From the NCBI GenBank assembly GCA_050290245.1, contig JBNKHH010000012.1:1-54778 (forward strand): a stretch of 54,778 nucleotides of DNA, written 5' to 3'. The stretch is from JBNKHH01 sp050290245 (GTDB lineage: Bacteria > Pseudomonadota > Alphaproteobacteria > Rhodobacterales > Rhodobacteraceae). Below the pieces are notes generated by a model that saw only the letters and a list, made by a program, of their open reading frames with translations, was not told the origin of the DNA and did not search any database. A program made the position numbers and the translations under genes. Shown one piece after another: positions 8,738-16,655 of the stretch. Position 1 is the first letter of the stretch, and every line of letters begins with the position of its first letter.

Positions 8738-9415
8738 ATGGGCATAACCTCACATCAGTCGGCATGGATAGAACGCTTTCCGGGGCTATCCCAGCTGGAA
8801 TCCCCGATAAAACAACTTTTGCTGAACCGATCGACAATCATAGAAATGCCAGCCGACACGATTGTCTTCGGTCCCGGAAAATCGCCTGAAAACATGCTGT
8901 TCCTCCTGGAAGGGACGGTGCGCGTCCAGCAAGTCTCGGAATCAGGCCGCGAAATCGTTCTGTATCGCATCAACGCCGGAGAGAGCTGCGTTCTGACGAC
9001 GGCCTGCCTCCTGGCCTATGACGACTATTCGGCCGAAGGTTATGCCGAAACCCCGGTCAAAGCCGCCGCCGTGCCGCGTCAGCTGTTTGACGACCTCGTC
9101 GCTCAGTCCAAGCCGTTCCGGAATTTCGTATTCGCCGCCTTTTCCAAACGCATAACCGACCTTTTCCTGGTCATCGACGAGGTCGCCTTTCAACGGATGG
9201 ACGTCCGTCTGGCTCAAAAACTGATCGAAATATCCGGCGGCAAGGACACAATTGCGACCACTCACCAGAAACTTTCCGTCGAACTCGGCACAGCGCGCGA
9301 AGTCGTCTCGCGCCAACTGCAGGAGTTCCAGCGCCGCAGTTGGATCGCGCAATCGCGCGGAACGATAACGATTCTCCAGCGCGATCAGCTCCGCAAGCTG
9401 GTCGAAAATTCCTAA
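8738..9415 (+). CDS. Crp/Fnr family transcriptional regulator
   Basis: The 225-residue protein has a cupin-like effector domain (about residues 20-130; VFGPGKSPENMLFLLEGTVR) and a C-terminal winged helix (about 150-220) with the recognition helix segment TAREVVSRQLQEF. Two cysteines, C84 and C90, lie in the loop GESCVLTTACLL of the effector domain. There is no N-terminal Fnr-type cysteine cluster, so it is not a classic Fe-S Fnr. Just downstream are a perfect inverted repeat and the pmpA-pmpB-dioxygenase-SQR genes in the same direction, so it probably controls sulfide/persulfide oxidation. A thiol-based sensing mechanism is inference. Confidence 0.9.
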   Translation: MGITSHQSAWIERFPGLSQLESPIKQLLLNRSTIIEMPADTIVFGPGKSPENMLFLLEGTVRVQQVSESGREIVLYRINAGESCVLTTACLLAYDDYSAEGYAETPVKAAAVPRQLFDDLVAQSKPFRNFVFAAFSKRITDLFLVIDEVAFQRMDVRLAQKLIEISGGKDTIATTHQKLSVELGTAREVVSRQLQEFQRRSWIAQSRGTITILQRDQLRKLVENS

Positions 9416-9420
9416 TCCGC

Positions 9421-9500
9421 TGACTTAAAATACTTTTCTCTTCGTGACTAAGTCACGGAAACAATCCATGCAAAATTCTATATCCTTATAGACAAAGTCA
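9421..9500 (+). promoter_or_regulatory. operator/promoter region of the sulfur operon with TGACTT half-sites
   Basis: The gap between the regulator and the first permease holds a perfect inverted repeat, CGTGACTAAGTCACG (9443-9457), with 7-bp arms around one A. A further TGACTT lies at 9421-9426 and an inverted AAGTCA at 9495-9500. The region is A/T-richer than the flanks. This looks like a binding array for the adjacent Crp/Fnr protein or another sulfur regulator; which protein binds is unknown. Confidence 0.6.
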
Positions 9501-9513
9501 TGGAGTCGAAGAG

Positions 9514-9945
9514 TTGGAAACCGCATTCACCCCGCTGCAATCATTGGGAGGCGGCGTCCTGATCGGACTGGCAGCCGTCCTTTTGATGGGCATCATGGGC
9601 CGCATCATGGGCGCAACCGGCATCCTTACGGGCGTACTCAGCCCAACCGACATGGCCGACTGGTCCTGGCGGGCAGCAGTCATCCTTGGCATGGCAAGCG
9701 GTCCTTTGGCAGTCTACGCGCTCACCGGGGCAATGATAGACGTCAGCGTGCCGATCTCGACGCCGATGATCCTCGCGGGTGGCTTCATCGTGGGCATCGG
9801 TGTCACCTACGGTTCGGGCTGCACCAGCGGCCACGGCATCTGCGGCATGGCCCGGCTCTCGCCGCGTTCCATTGTCGCCACCCTGATCTTCATGGCGACG
9901 AACGTCCTCACGGTTTTCGTGATCCGCCACGTCCTGGGAGCCTGA
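9514..9945 (+). CDS. YeeE/YedE (PmpA-like) sulfur-compound permease
   Basis: A 143-residue inner-membrane protein with about four hydrophobic helices. The conserved cysteine segment GVTYGSGCTSGHGICGMARL (around residue 95) is typical of YeeE/YedE proteins such as PmpA and the thiosulfate channel TsuA. The start is TTG at 9514, chosen because GGAG lies a good distance upstream and the protein then begins METAFTPLQ; the nearby ATG at 9500 is out of frame. It is the first gene of the sulfur operon and is followed after 3 bp by a second, partner half-size permease. It probably carries thiosulfate or a related sulfane-sulfur compound. Confidence 0.87.
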   Translation: METAFTPLQSLGGGVLIGLAAVLLMGIMGRIMGATGILTGVLSPTDMADWSWRAAVILGMASGPLAVYALTGAMIDVSVPISTPMILAGGFIVGIGVTYGSGCTSGHGICGMARLSPRSIVATLIFMATNVLTVFVIRHVLGA

Positions 9946-9948
9946 ACC

Positions 9949-10395
9949 ATGCGCGTAATCGCCAGCTATCTGATCGGCCTCGTCTTCGGCATCGGCATCT
10001 CGATCTCCGGCATGGCCAACCCGGCCAAGGTCCTGAACTTCTTTGATCTCGCCGGCACCTGGGATCCCAGCCTTGCCTTCGTCATGGGCGGCGCCCTGAT
10101 CACCACTGTGATCGGGTATCGGTTTGTTCTGAAACGCCCGGTTCCGCTCCTCGAGGAAAAGTTCCAGCTTCCGACCCGCCGTGATCTCGATTCCCAGCTG
10201 ATCGTCGGTTCGGCCGTCTTTGGAATCGGATGGGGGATCGCCGGCTTTTGTCCCGGCGGGGCCCTTCCCGCACTCGGCACGGGCCGTTGGGAGGTCGTCC
10301 TGTTCGTGGTCGCGATGCTGGCTGGAATCCTGACTGCCAAATCTCTGCAAAAGCGCCGCGCTCAACGCGTAGCGCCTCCAAAAAACGGAGGATAA
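9949..10395 (+). CDS. YeeE/YedE family protein (PmpB-like, DUF6691)
   Basis: A 148-residue inner-membrane protein with about four helices, the second half-size member of the pair. It starts RVIASYLIGLVFGIGISISG and carries the single conserved cysteine motif GIAGFCPGGALPALGTG near residue 95. In larger YeeE proteins the two halves are fused, so this protein probably forms the second half of the channel with the upstream product. One base separates its stop from the start of the dioxygenase gene, showing tight operon packing. Confidence 0.87.
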   Translation: MRVIASYLIGLVFGIGISISGMANPAKVLNFFDLAGTWDPSLAFVMGGALITTVIGYRFVLKRPVPLLEEKFQLPTRRDLDSQLIVGSAVFGIGWGIAGFCPGGALPALGTGRWEVVLFVVAMLAGILTAKSLQKRRAQRVAPPKNGG

Positions 10396-10396
10396 G

Positions 10397-11278
10397 ATGA
10401 CCTATCCTGTGGATATGACAGTAAAGCCCGACGTGTCGGCGCATTTCGACCCTGCGACGAACACCATCAGCTATATCGTCAAGGACCCAACCAGCACCCA
10501 TTGCGCCATCGTCGACAGCGTGATGGACATCGACTATGCCGCCGGGCGAATTACCTACGATCATGCGGATGCCTTGATCTCCGAGATCGAAAACCGCGGC
10601 CTCACACTGGACTGGATCATCGAGACGCACGTCCACGCCGACCATCTCTCCGCCGCGCCCTATATCCAGGGAAAACTGGGTGGCAAGATTGGCATCGGCT
10701 CCAAGATCCTGGTGGTCCAGGACACCTTCGGGAAAATTTTCAATGAAGGTACGGAGTTCCAGCGCGACGGCAGCCAGTTCGACAAATTGTTCGAAGACGG
10801 CGACACCTACAACATCGGCAACATGCAGGCCGTCGCGATGTACACGCCGGGCCACACACCCGCCTGCATGACCCACGTGATGGGCGACGCCGCCTTCGTA
10901 GGTGACACGCTGTTCATGCCCGATGGCGGTTCGGCCCGCGCAGACTTCCCGGGCGGCGATGCCGGTACACTGTTCGACTCGATCATGAAGGTCCTATCGC
11001 TCCCCGACGAGATGCGCCTGTTCATGTGCCACGACTACGGCCCCAATGGCCGTGATATCCAGTGGGAGACGACTGTTGGCGACGAAAGAAAGCACAATAT
11101 CCACGTCGGCGAAGGCAAGTCCAAAGAGGATTTCGTCAAGATGCGTACCGAACGTGACGCAACGCTCGACATGCCAAAGCTGATCCTGCCGTCGTTGCAG
11201 GTGAACATGCGGGCGGGAGAGGTTCCGACCGACGCCGATGGCAAGCCCATGCTCAAGGTCCCGCTTGGTGGACTGTAA
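10397..11278 (+). CDS. MBL-fold metallo-hydrolase, persulfide dioxygenase-like
   Basis: A 293-residue metallo-beta-lactamase-fold enzyme. Metal ligands are visible as THVHADH (H78, H80, D82, H83), GHTPACMTH (H153), GDTLF (D170) and CHDYGPNG (H212). These match ETHE1/Blh-type persulfide dioxygenases, which use one Fe(II) to oxidise glutathione persulfide to sulfite and glutathione. The length is slightly above ETHE1. The neighbours (sulfur permeases and an SQR fusion) support the assignment. Other MBL activities, such as glyoxalase II, are less likely because of the context and the GHTPxC block. Confidence 0.85.
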   Translation: MTYPVDMTVKPDVSAHFDPATNTISYIVKDPTSTHCAIVDSVMDIDYAAGRITYDHADALISEIENRGLTLDWIIETHVHADHLSAAPYIQGKLGGKIGIGSKILVVQDTFGKIFNEGTEFQRDGSQFDKLFEDGDTYNIGNMQAVAMYTPGHTPACMTHVMGDAAFVGDTLFMPDGGSARADFPGGDAGTLFDSIMKVLSLPDEMRLFMCHDYGPNGRDIQWETTVGDERKHNIHVGEGKSKEDFVKMRTERDATLDMPKLILPSLQVNMRAGEVPTDADGKPMLKVPLGGL

Positions 11279-11287
11279 CTGATCCCA

Positions 11288-11308
11288 TCCGGCCTGTTCG
11301 GGGCCGGA
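11288..11308 (+). other. intercistronic hairpin between dioxygenase and SQR genes
   Basis: TCCGGCC (11288-11294) and GGCCGGA (11302-11308) form a perfect 7-bp stem with a 7-base loop, followed by a short pyrimidine stretch containing TTTT. It may attenuate transcription or stabilise the upstream message. Confidence 0.5.
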
Positions 11309-11335
11309 CCACCTTTTCAAGAAAGGCGCCCTCAC

Positions 11336-13024
11336 ATGAGCGATTTCGAAATTCGTCCCATTTCCGCAAAACTTTCCGTCAGCCCCCAAATCTCGATCGA
11401 CGATCTTCAGGCCATCAAGGACGCCGGCTTCCGCGCCATCATGTGCAACCGCCCTGACGGGGAAGGCGCCGACCAGCCGACTTTCGACGAAATCAGCGAG
11501 ACGGCACAGAAACTGGGTCTTGAGACACGATACCTTCCCATCATTTCGGGCAAGGTCTCGGACGAAGACGCCGCTCAGTTCGGCGCAGCCCTGACCGAAC
11601 TTCCCGGACCAGTGCTGGCCTATTGCCGCACCGGCACACGCTCGGCAACGCTTTGGTCACTGTCGCAGGCCGACACGCTCTCGGTGGCCGACATCCTCGC
11701 CACCACCAAATCCGCGGGCTACGACATGGGCGGCGTCGTCCGTCGCATCGCAAACGGCGGCAAGACACCGACTGACCGCGCAGACGCCAGCTATGACGTC
11801 GCCATCGTCGGCGGCGGAGCAGCCGGCATCGCGGCGGCTTCCAGCCTCCACGGGCGCAAACCCGACCTCGACATCGCCATCATCGATCCGGCCGACATTC
11901 ACTATTACCAACCCGGCTGGACCATGGTCGGCGGCGGTATCTTCGATGCCAAGGACACAGCCCGCACCATGGGTTCGCTGATCCCGAAAGGCGTCACCTG
12001 GATCAAATCCGCCGTCGCGGCATTCGAACCCAAGGACAACGCCATCATCCTCGATGGCTGCCGAGTAGTGAAATACAAACGCCTTGTCGTCTGCCCCGGC
12101 CTCAAGCTCGATTGGCACAAGGTCGAAGGCCTTGTCGACACACTTGGCAAGAACGGCGTCACCTCGAACTATCGTTACGACCTGGCACCCTATACCTGGG
12201 AACTGGTCCAGGGCCTCACTCGGGGCCGCGCAATCTTCACACAGCCGCCAATGCCGATCAAATGTGCCGGCGCACCCCAAAAGGCGCTGTACCTGTCTGG
12301 CGACTACTGGTTCAGGCGCGGGACGCTCAAGAACATCGACATCCAGTTCAACAACGCTGGCGGCGTTCTATTCGGCGTCAAGGACTATGTCCCCGCGCTT
12401 GAAGAATACATCAAGAAATACGGCGCGACGCTGAACTTCTTCCACAACCTTGTCGCCGTAGATGGCCCCGCCAAGAAAGCGTGGTTCGACGTCGCCAAAC
12501 CCGACACACCCGTCGAACGGATCGAAATGGAATTCGACATGATGCACGTCTGTCCGCCGCAGACCGCACCCGACTTCATCCGCGTATCGCCCCTGGCAGA
12601 CGCTGCCGGTTGGGTCGATGTCGATCAGGCCACGCTGCGTCACAAGACTTTCGACAACATCTGGTCACTTGGCGATGTGATGAACGCTCCGAACGCCAAG
12701 ACTGCCGCAGCTGCTCGTATCCAGGCCCCAATCGTGGCCGAGAACATAGCTGCCGACATCGACGGCAAGGCGCCGGTGGCCCAATACAACGGCTATGGCT
12801 CCTGCCCGCTGACGGTTGAACGCGGCAAGATCGTCCTGGCTGAATTCGGCTATGGCGGCACCATGCTTCCAAGCTTTCCAAAAGCTCTCATCGACGGCAC
12901 AAAACCGTCCCGCCTGGCCTGGCTCCTGAAGGAGAAGATCCTGCCGCCCGTCTATTGGAAAGCCATGCTGAAAGGGCGTGAATGGATGGCGAAACCGACG
13001 CCCGTAAAGACGGCGGTCGACTAG
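11336..13024 (+). CDS. fusion: DUF442/rhodanese-phosphatase-like domain + sulfide:quinone oxidoreductase (SQOR type)
   Basis: The protein has 562 residues. Residues 1-140 form a beta-lactamase-hydrolase-like domain of the dual-specificity-phosphatase fold with the active-site loop YCRTGTRS (C97), seen elsewhere as a sulfurtransferase partner of persulfide dioxygenases. Residues 153-562 form an FAD oxidoreductase starting with VAIVGGGAAGIAA. The block PMPIKCAGAPQKALYLS (C310) and the late YGSCPLTV (C490) match the two redox cysteines of human-type SQOR. The enzyme should oxidise sulfide at the inner membrane, pass electrons to quinone and hand the persulfide on. The fused domain may act as acceptor before the dioxygenase encoded upstream. 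It belongs to the Crp-controlled operon. Confidence 0.9.
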   Translation: MSDFEIRPISAKLSVSPQISIDDLQAIKDAGFRAIMCNRPDGEGADQPTFDEISETAQKLGLETRYLPIISGKVSDEDAAQFGAALTELPGPVLAYCRTGTRSATLWSLSQADTLSVADILATTKSAGYDMGGVVRRIANGGKTPTDRADASYDVAIVGGGAAGIAAASSLHGRKPDLDIAIIDPADIHYYQPGWTMVGGGIFDAKDTARTMGSLIPKGVTWIKSAVAAFEPKDNAIILDGCRVVKYKRLVVCPGLKLDWHKVEGLVDTLGKNGVTSNYRYDLAPYTWELVQGLTRGRAIFTQPPMPIKCAGAPQKALYLSGDYWFRRGTLKNIDIQFNNAGGVLFGVKDYVPALEEYIKKYGATLNFFHNLVAVDGPAKKAWFDVAKPDTPVERIEMEFDMMHVCPPQTAPDFIRVSPLADAAGWVDVDQATLRHKTFDNIWSLGDVMNAPNAKTAAAARIQAPIVAENIAADIDGKAPVAQYNGYGSCPLTVERGKIVLAEFGYGGTMLPSFPKALIDGTKPSRLAWLLKEKILPPVYWKAMLKGREWMAKPTPVKTAVD

Positions 13025-13031
13025 GAAACTG

Positions 13032-13053
13032 CCCGGGTCCCACAGGGCCCGGG
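13032..13053 (+). other. intercistronic hairpin between SQR and SulP genes
   Basis: CCCGGG and CCC (13032-13041, with one bulged T) pair with GGG and CCCGGG (13045-13053) around a three-base loop, giving a 9-bp GC-only stem with no T-run. It may protect the upstream message or cause partial termination before the transporter gene. Confidence 0.5.
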
Positions 13054-13072
13054 ACGCACGTGAGGCAGGTCA

Positions 13073-14788
13073 ATGAATACGCTGTTGAAGAAATATGTAC
13101 CGGTCATGGATTGGGGTCGTGACTACACGCGCGACACGCTGACCAATGACCTCGTCGCGGCCGTGATCGTTACGATCATGCTGATTCCGCAATCGCTGGC
13201 CTATGCACTCCTGGCCGGTCTGCCGCCAGAAGCGGGCCTGTATGCCTCGATCGTGCCAATCATCCTGTACGCCATTTTCGGAACCAGCCGCGCGCTGGCT
13301 GTGGGTCCGGTGGCCGTCGTCTCGCTGATGACCGCCGCCGCCATCGGCAATATCGCCGAGCAGGGCACCGTCGGCTATGCAGCGGCAGCTCTTACGCTCG
13401 CCTTCCTGTCCGGCGCCATGTTGCTGGCCATGGGTCTGTTTCGCCTCGGCTTCGTCGCCAACTTCCTGTCCCATCCCGTGATCGCGGGCTTTATCACGGC
13501 TTCAGGCATTCTGATTGCGACCAGCCAGCTGAAACATATCCTCGGGGTCGAGGCGCACGGCCATACCTTGCCCCAGGTTCTCTCGTCCCTGGTTGAGCAT
13601 CTGCCGGAAACCAACATCATCACCCTGATCGTCGGTGTTCTTGCGACGGCTTTCCTGTTCTGGGTCCGCAAAGGCCTGAAGCCTGCGCTTTTGAAAATGG
13701 GTCTCCGCTCGACCCTCGCCGATTTTGCCACCAAGGCCGGACCCGTCGCTGCCGTCGTGGTGACCACCCTCGCCGTCTGGGCGCTGAATCTGTCGGACCG
13801 CGGCGTCAAAATTGTCGGCGAAGTCCCGCAAAGTCTGCCGCCACTGACCATGCCTCCCCTGTCGGCCGACCTGATCGGCCAGCTTGCTCTCCCCGCGTTT
13901 CTGATCACCATAATCGGATTTGTGGAATCCATTTCGGTCGCTCAGACACTCGCCGCCAAAAAACGCCAACGCATCGACCCGGACCAGGAGCTTATTGGCC
14001 TTGGCGCAGCGAACCTGGGCGCGGCTTTCACCGGCGGCTACCCGGTTACCGGCGGTTTCGCGCGCTCGGTCGTCAATTTCGACGCCGGTGCCGAAACGCC
14101 CGCCGCCGGTGCGTTCACCGCAGTTGGCCTCGCCATTGCCGCTGTCGCGCTGACGCCGCTTGTCTATTTTCTGCCCAAGGCGACGCTCGCCGCCACGATC
14201 ATCGTCGCTGTCCTCAGCCTCGTCGACTTCTCGATCCTGCGTCGGGCATGGACCTACTCCAAATCCGACTTTGCCGCCGTACTCGCCACCATCGTCCTGA
14301 CACTGACCCTCGGCGTCGAAATCGGTGTGTCTGCAGGAGTCGGCCTGTCGATCCTGCTGCACCTCTACAAAACGTCCCGCCCTCACATCGCCGAAGTCGG
14401 TCGGGTGCCGGGCACCGAGCATTTTCGCAATATTCTTCGGCACGATGTCGAAACCGATCCGCGGATCCTGACTCTACGAGTTGATGAAAGCCTCTATTTC
14501 GCCAATGCCCGGTTCCTCGAGGATTTCATCCACAATAGGGTCGCCGAAGACAAGGATATCAAGCATGTCATCCTGCAATGCACGGCGGTGAACGAAATCG
14601 ATCTCAGCGCGCTTGAATCGCTGGAAGAGCTGAACCTCCGACTTCAGGAAATGGGCGTCACACTTCACCTTTCCGAGGTTAAAGGACCGGTCATGGATCG
14701 CCTTAAATGCGCCCATTTCCTTGCCGATCTCTCGGGGCGCGTCTTCCTTACCCAATTCGAAGCGGTGAAGGCCATCAAGGCCAGTTGA
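13073..14788 (+). CDS. SulP family anion transporter with STAS domain
   Basis: A 571-residue inner-membrane protein. The N-terminal signature DLVAAVIVTIMLIPQSLAYALLAGLPPEAGLYAS is recognisable from its AYALLAGLPP core, followed by about twelve to fourteen transmembrane helices and a conserved FTGGYPVTGGFARS segment. The C-terminal STAS domain occupies about residues 440-560 (LRVDESLYFANARFLEDF, then NEIDLSALESLEEL). SulP proteins carry sulfate, bicarbonate or other anions. Placed right after sulfide and persulfide oxidation genes, it plausibly exports sulfate or sulfite, or imports sulfate; direction cannot be read from sequence. Confidence 0.92.
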   Translation: MNTLLKKYVPVMDWGRDYTRDTLTNDLVAAVIVTIMLIPQSLAYALLAGLPPEAGLYASIVPIILYAIFGTSRALAVGPVAVVSLMTAAAIGNIAEQGTVGYAAAALTLAFLSGAMLLAMGLFRLGFVANFLSHPVIAGFITASGILIATSQLKHILGVEAHGHTLPQVLSSLVEHLPETNIITLIVGVLATAFLFWVRKGLKPALLKMGLRSTLADFATKAGPVAAVVVTTLAVWALNLSDRGVKIVGEVPQSLPPLTMPPLSADLIGQLALPAFLITIIGFVESISVAQTLAAKKRQRIDPDQELIGLGAANLGAAFTGGYPVTGGFARSVVNFDAGAETPAAGAFTAVGLAIAAVALTPLVYFLPKATLAATIIVAVLSLVDFSILRRAWTYSKSDFAAVLATIVLTLTLGVEIGVSAGVGLSILLHLYKTSRPHIAEVGRVPGTEHFRNILRHDVETDPRILTLRVDESLYFANARFLEDFIHNRVAEDKDIKHVILQCTAVNEIDLSALESLEELNLRLQEMGVTLHLSEVKGPVMDRLKCAHFLADLSGRVFLTQFEAVKAIKAS

Positions 14789-14885
14789 CGAGCAGGCTCA
14801 CTGCGGAATGGAAACTCACGGGTTCACGCAATGGACTATCCCGGCTAAGACTAGAGGCAATAAACATAAACGCAGGGAGGAATTA

Positions 14886-15899
14886 ATGCGTACTCTTGTA
14901 ACCCGCACGGCGCTGGTCGCGCTTGCGGCTGCTTTTGCGACCGAAGCCGCTGCCGTGGAATGGAATGTCTCGGTCTGGGGCAAGCGCCGCGCCTTTACCG
15001 AACACATCGAGAAACTGGCCGAACTGGTGTCCGAAAAGACCGGCGGCGAATTTACCATGAACGTCTCATATGGCGGTCTGTCCAAGAATACCGAGAACCT
15101 CGATGGCATCTCGATCGGCGCCTTCGAAATGGCCCAGTTCTGTGCCGGTTACCACCGCGACAAAAACCGCGCGATCACCGTACTCGAGCTGCCTTTCCTC
15201 GGTGTCGAAAACCTTGATCAGGAAGTGGCCGTCAGCCACGCCGTTTATGCTCACCCGGCAGTTCAGAAAGAGATGGAGCAGTGGAACGCGCGCATCGTCA
15301 TGACCTCGCCCATGCCCCAGTACAACCTGGTCGGCACCGGCGAACCCCGCGATGAGCTGTCCGAGTTCAACGGGATGCGCGTGCGTGCAACCGGTGGTCT
15401 TGGCGAAGCCTTCAAGGCTGTCGGCGGCGTTCCGACCAGCGTGACAGCGACCGAAGCCTACCAGGCCATGGAATCCGGCGTGGTCGACACGGTGGCGTTT
15501 GCTCAGCACGCGCACCTGTCGTTCGGCACGATCAACCAGGCCGACTGGTGGACAGCCAACCTGAACCCCGGCACCGTCAACTGTCCGGTCGTCGTCAACA
15601 TCGACGCATACAACGACCTCAGCGACGAACATCGTGCTGCCTTCGATGAGTCGATCGGCGAGTCGATTGACTATTATCTGACCAACTACGCTGCGCTCCT
15701 GGAACGCTGGGATAGCGTGCTTGCCGAAAAAGGCGTCCAGAAGGTCGAGATTTCTCAGTCCGAGATCGATGCCTTCAAAGCCAAGGCCGGACCGATCCAT
15801 CAGGCATGGATCAAAGAAGCCACGGCCGCCGGTCTTCCCGGTCAGGAGCTCTATGATCTCGTCAACTCCGAACTCGCTAAGGCCAAGACAGGCAACTGA
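14886..15899 (+). CDS. TRAP transporter solute-binding protein (DctP family)
   Basis: A 337-residue periplasmic binding protein. The start at 14886 follows the ribosome site AGGGAGG and gives a clear Sec signal peptide (MRTLVTRTALVALAAAFATEAAA); the frame is open further upstream but without a signal sequence. The DctP region includes MRVRATGGLGEAFKAVGGVP near residue 165, with the usual substrate-contacting Arg, and an AYQAMESGVVD block. The solute is unknown: DctP proteins bind C4-dicarboxylates, sulfonates or other organic acids. The position after the sulfur operon hints at an organosulfur acid, but this is inference. Confidence 0.9.
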   Translation: MRTLVTRTALVALAAAFATEAAAVEWNVSVWGKRRAFTEHIEKLAELVSEKTGGEFTMNVSYGGLSKNTENLDGISIGAFEMAQFCAGYHRDKNRAITVLELPFLGVENLDQEVAVSHAVYAHPAVQKEMEQWNARIVMTSPMPQYNLVGTGEPRDELSEFNGMRVRATGGLGEAFKAVGGVPTSVTATEAYQAMESGVVDTVAFAQHAHLSFGTINQADWWTANLNPGTVNCPVVVNIDAYNDLSDEHRAAFDESIGESIDYYLTNYAALLERWDSVLAEKGVQKVEISQSEIDAFKAKAGPIHQAWIKEATAAGLPGQELYDLVNSELAKAKTGN

Positions 15900-15907
15900 T
15901 GCACAAC

Positions 15908-15929
15908 GGGCCGGGGGAAGCCTCGGCCC
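15908..15929 (+). other. hairpin after the TRAP binding-protein gene
   Basis: GGGCCGGGG pairs with CCTCGGCCC around a GAAG tetraloop (9-bp stem with one G-U pair). It lies 8 bp after the binding-protein stop. Such hairpins often give higher expression of the periplasmic binding protein than of the permease genes. Confidence 0.6.
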
Positions 15930-16025
15930 ACCGGTTCCCGCTCCGTGCCACCCGCCGGCGTTTTCGATTCAGCGCCGGACACAGGCACATGACATCAACC
16001 GGGCAGCTACTGAAAGAGGGGACAT

Positions 16026-16655
16026 ATGGCAACTGCATCAGCAGTGCTGGAAGATTCCAGCTGGCTCAGCCGCGCCGATCGGCTGCTAAGACCCATCGAA
16101 CAACTGATGGCCCTGGCCAGCGGCCTGGCCGCCTTCTCCTTGATGTTTCTCGCCGTCTGGTCGGTCACCGGACGAAAATTCTTCGGGGCCCCCCTCCTGG
16201 GATATGTCGACTACATCCAGCTTCTGATGCCGGTCATTGCGATCTTCGGTATCTCCTATGTCCAACGCGACGGCACCCACATCCGCATGGACATGCTGAT
16301 CGGCCAACTGCGCGGGCGCGCCTTGTGGCTGGTCGAACTGCTCATGGTTTCCCTTATGTTGATCCTGATCATCGCACTGATATGGGGAGCATGGTCCCAT
16401 TTCGGACGGTCGTTTTCCTTCGACGCGCCCTACTGGTCCAAGGACAGCACCATTGACGTGAATGCCCCCGTCTGGCCGTCCAAAATCATTGTACCAATCG
16501 CGTTCGCTGTCCTGGCCATGCGCCTCGTAATCCAGATCATTGGCTATGGGCGCGCCCTTATACTTGGCCTCGAACACCCTGTGGCTGTCCCCCTGGTCCG
16601 CTCGCCGGCCGAGCAAGCCATGGCCGAAGCTGAACATCTGGGCGGGACTGACTGA
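16026..16655 (+). CDS. TRAP transporter small permease (DctQ family)
   Basis: A 209-residue inner-membrane protein with four hydrophobic segments, longer than the usual 160-180 residues. The core is typical: FSLMFLAVWSVTGRKFFGAP, then DYIQLLMPVIAIFGISYVQR with the conserved HIRMDM downstream. It pairs with the large permease whose ATG overlaps its TGA by one base. The start at 16026 has a good ribosome site (AGAGGGGA). Confidence 0.9.
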   Translation: MATASAVLEDSSWLSRADRLLRPIEQLMALASGLAAFSLMFLAVWSVTGRKFFGAPLLGYVDYIQLLMPVIAIFGISYVQRDGTHIRMDMLIGQLRGRALWLVELLMVSLMLILIIALIWGAWSHFGRSFSFDAPYWSKDSTIDVNAPVWPSKIIVPIAFAVLAMRLVIQIIGYGRALILGLEHPVAVPLVRSPAEQAMAEAEHLGGTD

